From Planctomycetota bacterium (lineage in GTDB: Bacteria; Planctomycetota; UBA1135; UBA2386): a DNA stretch of 32,089 nt. A program made the translations under genes and the position numbers. Numbering within the stretch: position 1 is the first letter of the stretch; each line of letters starts with the position of its first letter. This document shows positions 30,051-32,089 of this stretch, piece by piece. Where the stretch lies: NCBI GenBank assembly GCA_947444055.1, contig CANEYR010000044.1, forward strand, positions 1 to 32,089. Direction: 5' to 3'. Below the pieces are notes generated by a model. It searched no databases and was not told the origin of the DNA. It was given only the letters and a program-made list of their open reading frames with translations.

Positions 30051-32089
30051 ATGGAAGCCAAAGCACCGCCTCGCCGTCTTGACGCCATGCTGCATTCCAC
30101 GCTCGCAGTACTCTTGTTGCTCGGCAATCTGGTCGCTGCCGTTCCACCTGCTCCGGGTCGCCAGGGGCAGAACCCGGCGGCGGCGAGCCAAAGGCAGATG
30201 CCGCCCGGTGAGGCCGACCGCGTGCGGTGTCGCAACCAGATCGACGGCATCTTCGACTTCAGCAAGCGCTTCGCGGCGAAGGAACGCGAAGCGGTGCGGC
30301 AGTTGGCAAACGACTTGCTGGCCGAAGCCCAGAAGGGGCAGGACAACACGCCTGGCACGGTGTTCTTGCTGCTGACGATGGCGATCGAAGCGGCGGAGAA
30401 GATCGGCGACGCCACGATCATCGAAGGCGCCTTCACGACGATGGGGCAGCAGTTCTTCGTCGATGCTCCTGTGCTTGCGTACGACAGCGCCGCGCGCATG
30501 GCGCGCAACAGCCAATCTGGCTGCAAGGCATTGGACCTCGTGCGCCTGTTCGTCCATGCCGGCATCGGCAGCCTGCCCATCAGCCAGAACACCGTCAAGC
30601 GAGCGCTGACCGAGGCGGAGGCGCAGGCCAAGCGTTGTGCGGGCAGCAAAGACGATCACGCCGCGGCGTTGGCGTTGGTGGCCACGCTGAAGGCAGCCAT
30701 CGCGAACGCGAAGGTCAGTGCCGAGCGGGTGGGAGCGGGTGAGACGCTGCCGCGCGCCGAGGTGCCGCCCGCGACCGATGCGGTGAGGGCGGCGACGCGC
30801 ACCACGATCAAGGCCAGCCTTGGTGACTTGGACCAGAAGAGCAAACGCGAAGTCGAGTTGCTGCGGGCTACGCACCTTGCAGAAGGCCTGGCCACCAAGA
30901 AGAACGCGCCGGGCGTTCGCTATGAATACCTGCTCAGCGCCAAGGACCTGGCGGTGCGCGTCGGCGATGCGACGGCGGTGGTGCAGACCATCGACGAGCT
31001 GGGTGTGCAGTTCGCCGTCAATGGGCCCGAGCTGTTGGTGGCAGCGGCGCGCGACAGCGTCAAGCGGGCGGTGGCACCAGCCCAGGATCTGACGCGGCTC
31101 TTGCTGATGGCGGCCAAGGCGCAGGTGCCCATCGATGCTGTGCTCGCGCGGCAGCTGTTGAAGGAGGCGGAGGGGCAGCGCGAACGCCATCGCGCCAACA
31201 CGCAGCTCTACAAAGAGCTCGGCCTTGAATGCAGCCAAGCGCTGGCTGAACTCGACGATGCGGAGACCTACGCTGGCTTGCAGAAGGCGGTCACCGAGCA
31301 GCCCAACGATGCGAAGGCCAGCGAACGCCTTGGCTGGTTTCTGTGCGTGCGGCGCGAGACCTGGGCCGAAGGCTTGCTGTTCTTGGCGAAGGGCGAGGCG
31401 TTGGTGCTGGTGCCAGGCACGCTCGCGAGCGACGTCGCCAAGAAGGAACTGGCGAGCCCCGTCACCGATGACATGGCATGGGAGATCGCCGAAGCGTGGT
31501 GGGCGTTCGCCGAGGCCAAGGAGAGCCAGGCCGTGGAACGACCGGCGCTGCGTCGGCATGCGCGCAGTTGGTACAAGAAGATCGAGCATTTGAAGGACGT
31601 TCGCCGGCGCAAGATCGAGGCGTGTTTGCGCGAGGACGCGCCGGTGGTGCCGGCGGCCAGCGTTCCCGCGGTCGGCGCGTCGCCTGCTGCCGCCGCGGGC
31701 AATGCGAGCGAGCCCTTGAAGCCGCGCCAGCCGACCGCGAAGGACGCACCGGTGGCGGAGGCCATCGACTTGGCCTTGAGTTGGCTGAGCATGCATCAAG
31801 ACGCCGACGGTCGCTGGGACTGCAGCACCTTCATGCGGCTCGATCCAGCCAACGGTCGTTGCGATGGCGGCGGCAACGCGGCCCACGACGTCGGGGTCAC
31901 GGCCTTGGCGGTGATGGCGTTCTTGGCGAGTGGTCACACCGACACGACAGGCAGCTACTCGGAGACGGTTCGCAGTGGCCTCACTTGGCTTGGCCAGCAG
32001 CAAGACAGCAGCGGGCGCTTTTCGTGGCAGGCGGGCGACTTCATCTATGACCACTCGATGGCCACCTTGGCCATGGCGCGCGCCGCCAA
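30051..32089 (+). CDS. Secreted helical protein with terpenoid-cyclase-like (prenyltransferase) repeats, partial
   Basis: Open to the right edge, at least 679 codons. The N-terminus (MLHSTLAVLLLLGNLVAAVP from ATG 30087) is a signal peptide; ATG 30051 is the longer alternative, adding 12 residues. The first about 550 residues are helical and Ala/Lys/Glu-rich, TPR-like; YEYLLSAKDLAVRVGDATA followed by VVQTIDELGVQFAV resembles a helical module seen in large secreted planctomycete proteins (family memory). A Pro/Ala linker follows, then LALSWLSMHQDADGRWDC and SGLTWLGQQQDSSGRFSW, two Q-D-x-[DS]-G-x-[WF] repeats of the squalene-cyclase/prenyltransferase alpha/alpha barrel. In secreted proteins this fold is usually non-catalytic. 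The rest lies beyond the window. Confidence 0.8.
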   Translation, partial: MEAKAPPRRLDAMLHSTLAVLLLLGNLVAAVPPAPGRQGQNPAAASQRQMPPGEADRVRCRNQIDGIFDFSKRFAAKEREAVRQLANDLLAEAQKGQDNTPGTVFLLLTMAIEAAEKIGDATIIEGAFTTMGQQFFVDAPVLAYDSAARMARNSQSGCKALDLVRLFVHAGIGSLPISQNTVKRALTEAEAQAKRCAGSKDDHAAALALVATLKAAIANAKVSAERVGAGETLPRAEVPPATDAVRAATRTTIKASLGDLDQKSKREVELLRATHLAEGLATKKNAPGVRYEYLLSAKDLAVRVGDATAVVQTIDELGVQFAVNGPELLVAAARDSVKRAVAPAQDLTRLLLMAAKAQVPIDAVLARQLLKEAEGQRERHRANTQLYKELGLECSQALAELDDAETYAGLQKAVTEQPNDAKASERLGWFLCVRRETWAEGLLFLAKGEALVLVPGTLASDVAKKELASPVTDDMAWEIAEAWWAFAEAKESQAVERPALRRHARSWYKKIEHLKDVRRRKIEACLREDAPVVPAASVPAVGASPAAAAGNASEPLKPRQPTAKDAPVAEAIDLALSWLSMHQDADGRWDCSTFMRLDPANGRCDGGGNAAHDVGVTALAVMAFLASGHTDTTGSYSETVRSGLTWLGQQQDSSGRFSWQAGDFIYDHSMATLAMARAA

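Noticed and set aside
29886..32054. A 722-codon frame on the minus strand.
   Set aside because: Biased Arg/His/Leu composition, no motif, and it is antisense to the NYN-type end and the secreted repeat protein, both of which look genuine.

Overview
The window looks like a chromosomal segment of a high-GC Gram-negative bacterium, most likely a planctomycete or close relative. This is inferred from gene content, not from a marker gene. The supporting features are lipoproteins and secreted proteins with Pro-rich linkers, a redoxin / cytochrome c / copper-monooxygenase-like fusion, a Uma2-family protein, an RRM protein with a Gly/Pro-rich tail, and a large secreted protein with terpenoid-cyclase-like repeats. 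Acidobacteriota or Myxococcota cannot be excluded. Genes are short transcription units on alternating strands. I saw no rRNA, tRNA, CRISPR array, transposase or phage gene, and no gene-free stretch longer than about 300 bases.

Layout. 1-375: end of nuoN (complex I). 387-1205 (-): M48 lipoprotein protease. 1320-4483: thiolase translationally coupled to a single-chain, domain-swapped aconitase/isopropylmalate-dehydratase-type enzyme. 4505-8933: two unknown membrane proteins, an anchored protein with a carboxypeptidase-regulatory-like domain, an ArsB/NhaD-type transporter and a lipoprotein tyrosine phosphatase. 9182-10700: quinone oxidoreductase and a Cys-rich membrane protein. 10800-12872 (-): FadE-like acyl-CoA dehydrogenase. 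13068-14902: thioredoxin-like protein with an in-frame TGA, overlapping a family 9 glycosyltransferase. 14913-16270 (-): EamA permease coupled to an i-type-lysozyme-like protein. 16493-18463: two-domain esterase lying between two copies of a 110-bp direct repeat. 18496-20046 (-): aldehyde dehydrogenase. 20257-22029: redoxin/cytochrome/copper protein. 22045-22767 (-): MsrA lipoprotein. 22982-26813: RRM protein and a DnaE2-type polymerase. 26825-27505 (-): Uma2 protein. 27639-30001: OPT transporter and a NYN-type nuclease. 30051-end: partial secreted repeat protein.

The strongest observation is at 13251-13253. A TGA interrupts a thioredoxin-like gene exactly where the first redox cysteine of a W-C-G-P-C motif belongs, and the same frame stays open for another 267 codons. 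This makes it a very good selenocysteine candidate (U-G-P-C). The second is a 110-bp repeat, 12 mismatches and no gaps, that duplicates the 3' end of the aldehyde dehydrogenase gene on the far side of the esterase gene, a footprint of insertion or segmental duplication. The third is a recurrent promoter layout in which a -10-like hexamer sits only 6-8 bases before the start codon of first genes, suggesting frequent leaderless transcription, while at least one coupled internal gene has a clear Shine-Dalgarno sequence.

Functionally the window is mostly housekeeping and envelope biology: respiration, acyl-CoA chemistry, extracytoplasmic redox and repair (selenothioredoxin candidate, MsrA, redoxin/cytochrome), envelope sugar transfer and hydrolysis, transport, and mutagenic DNA synthesis.
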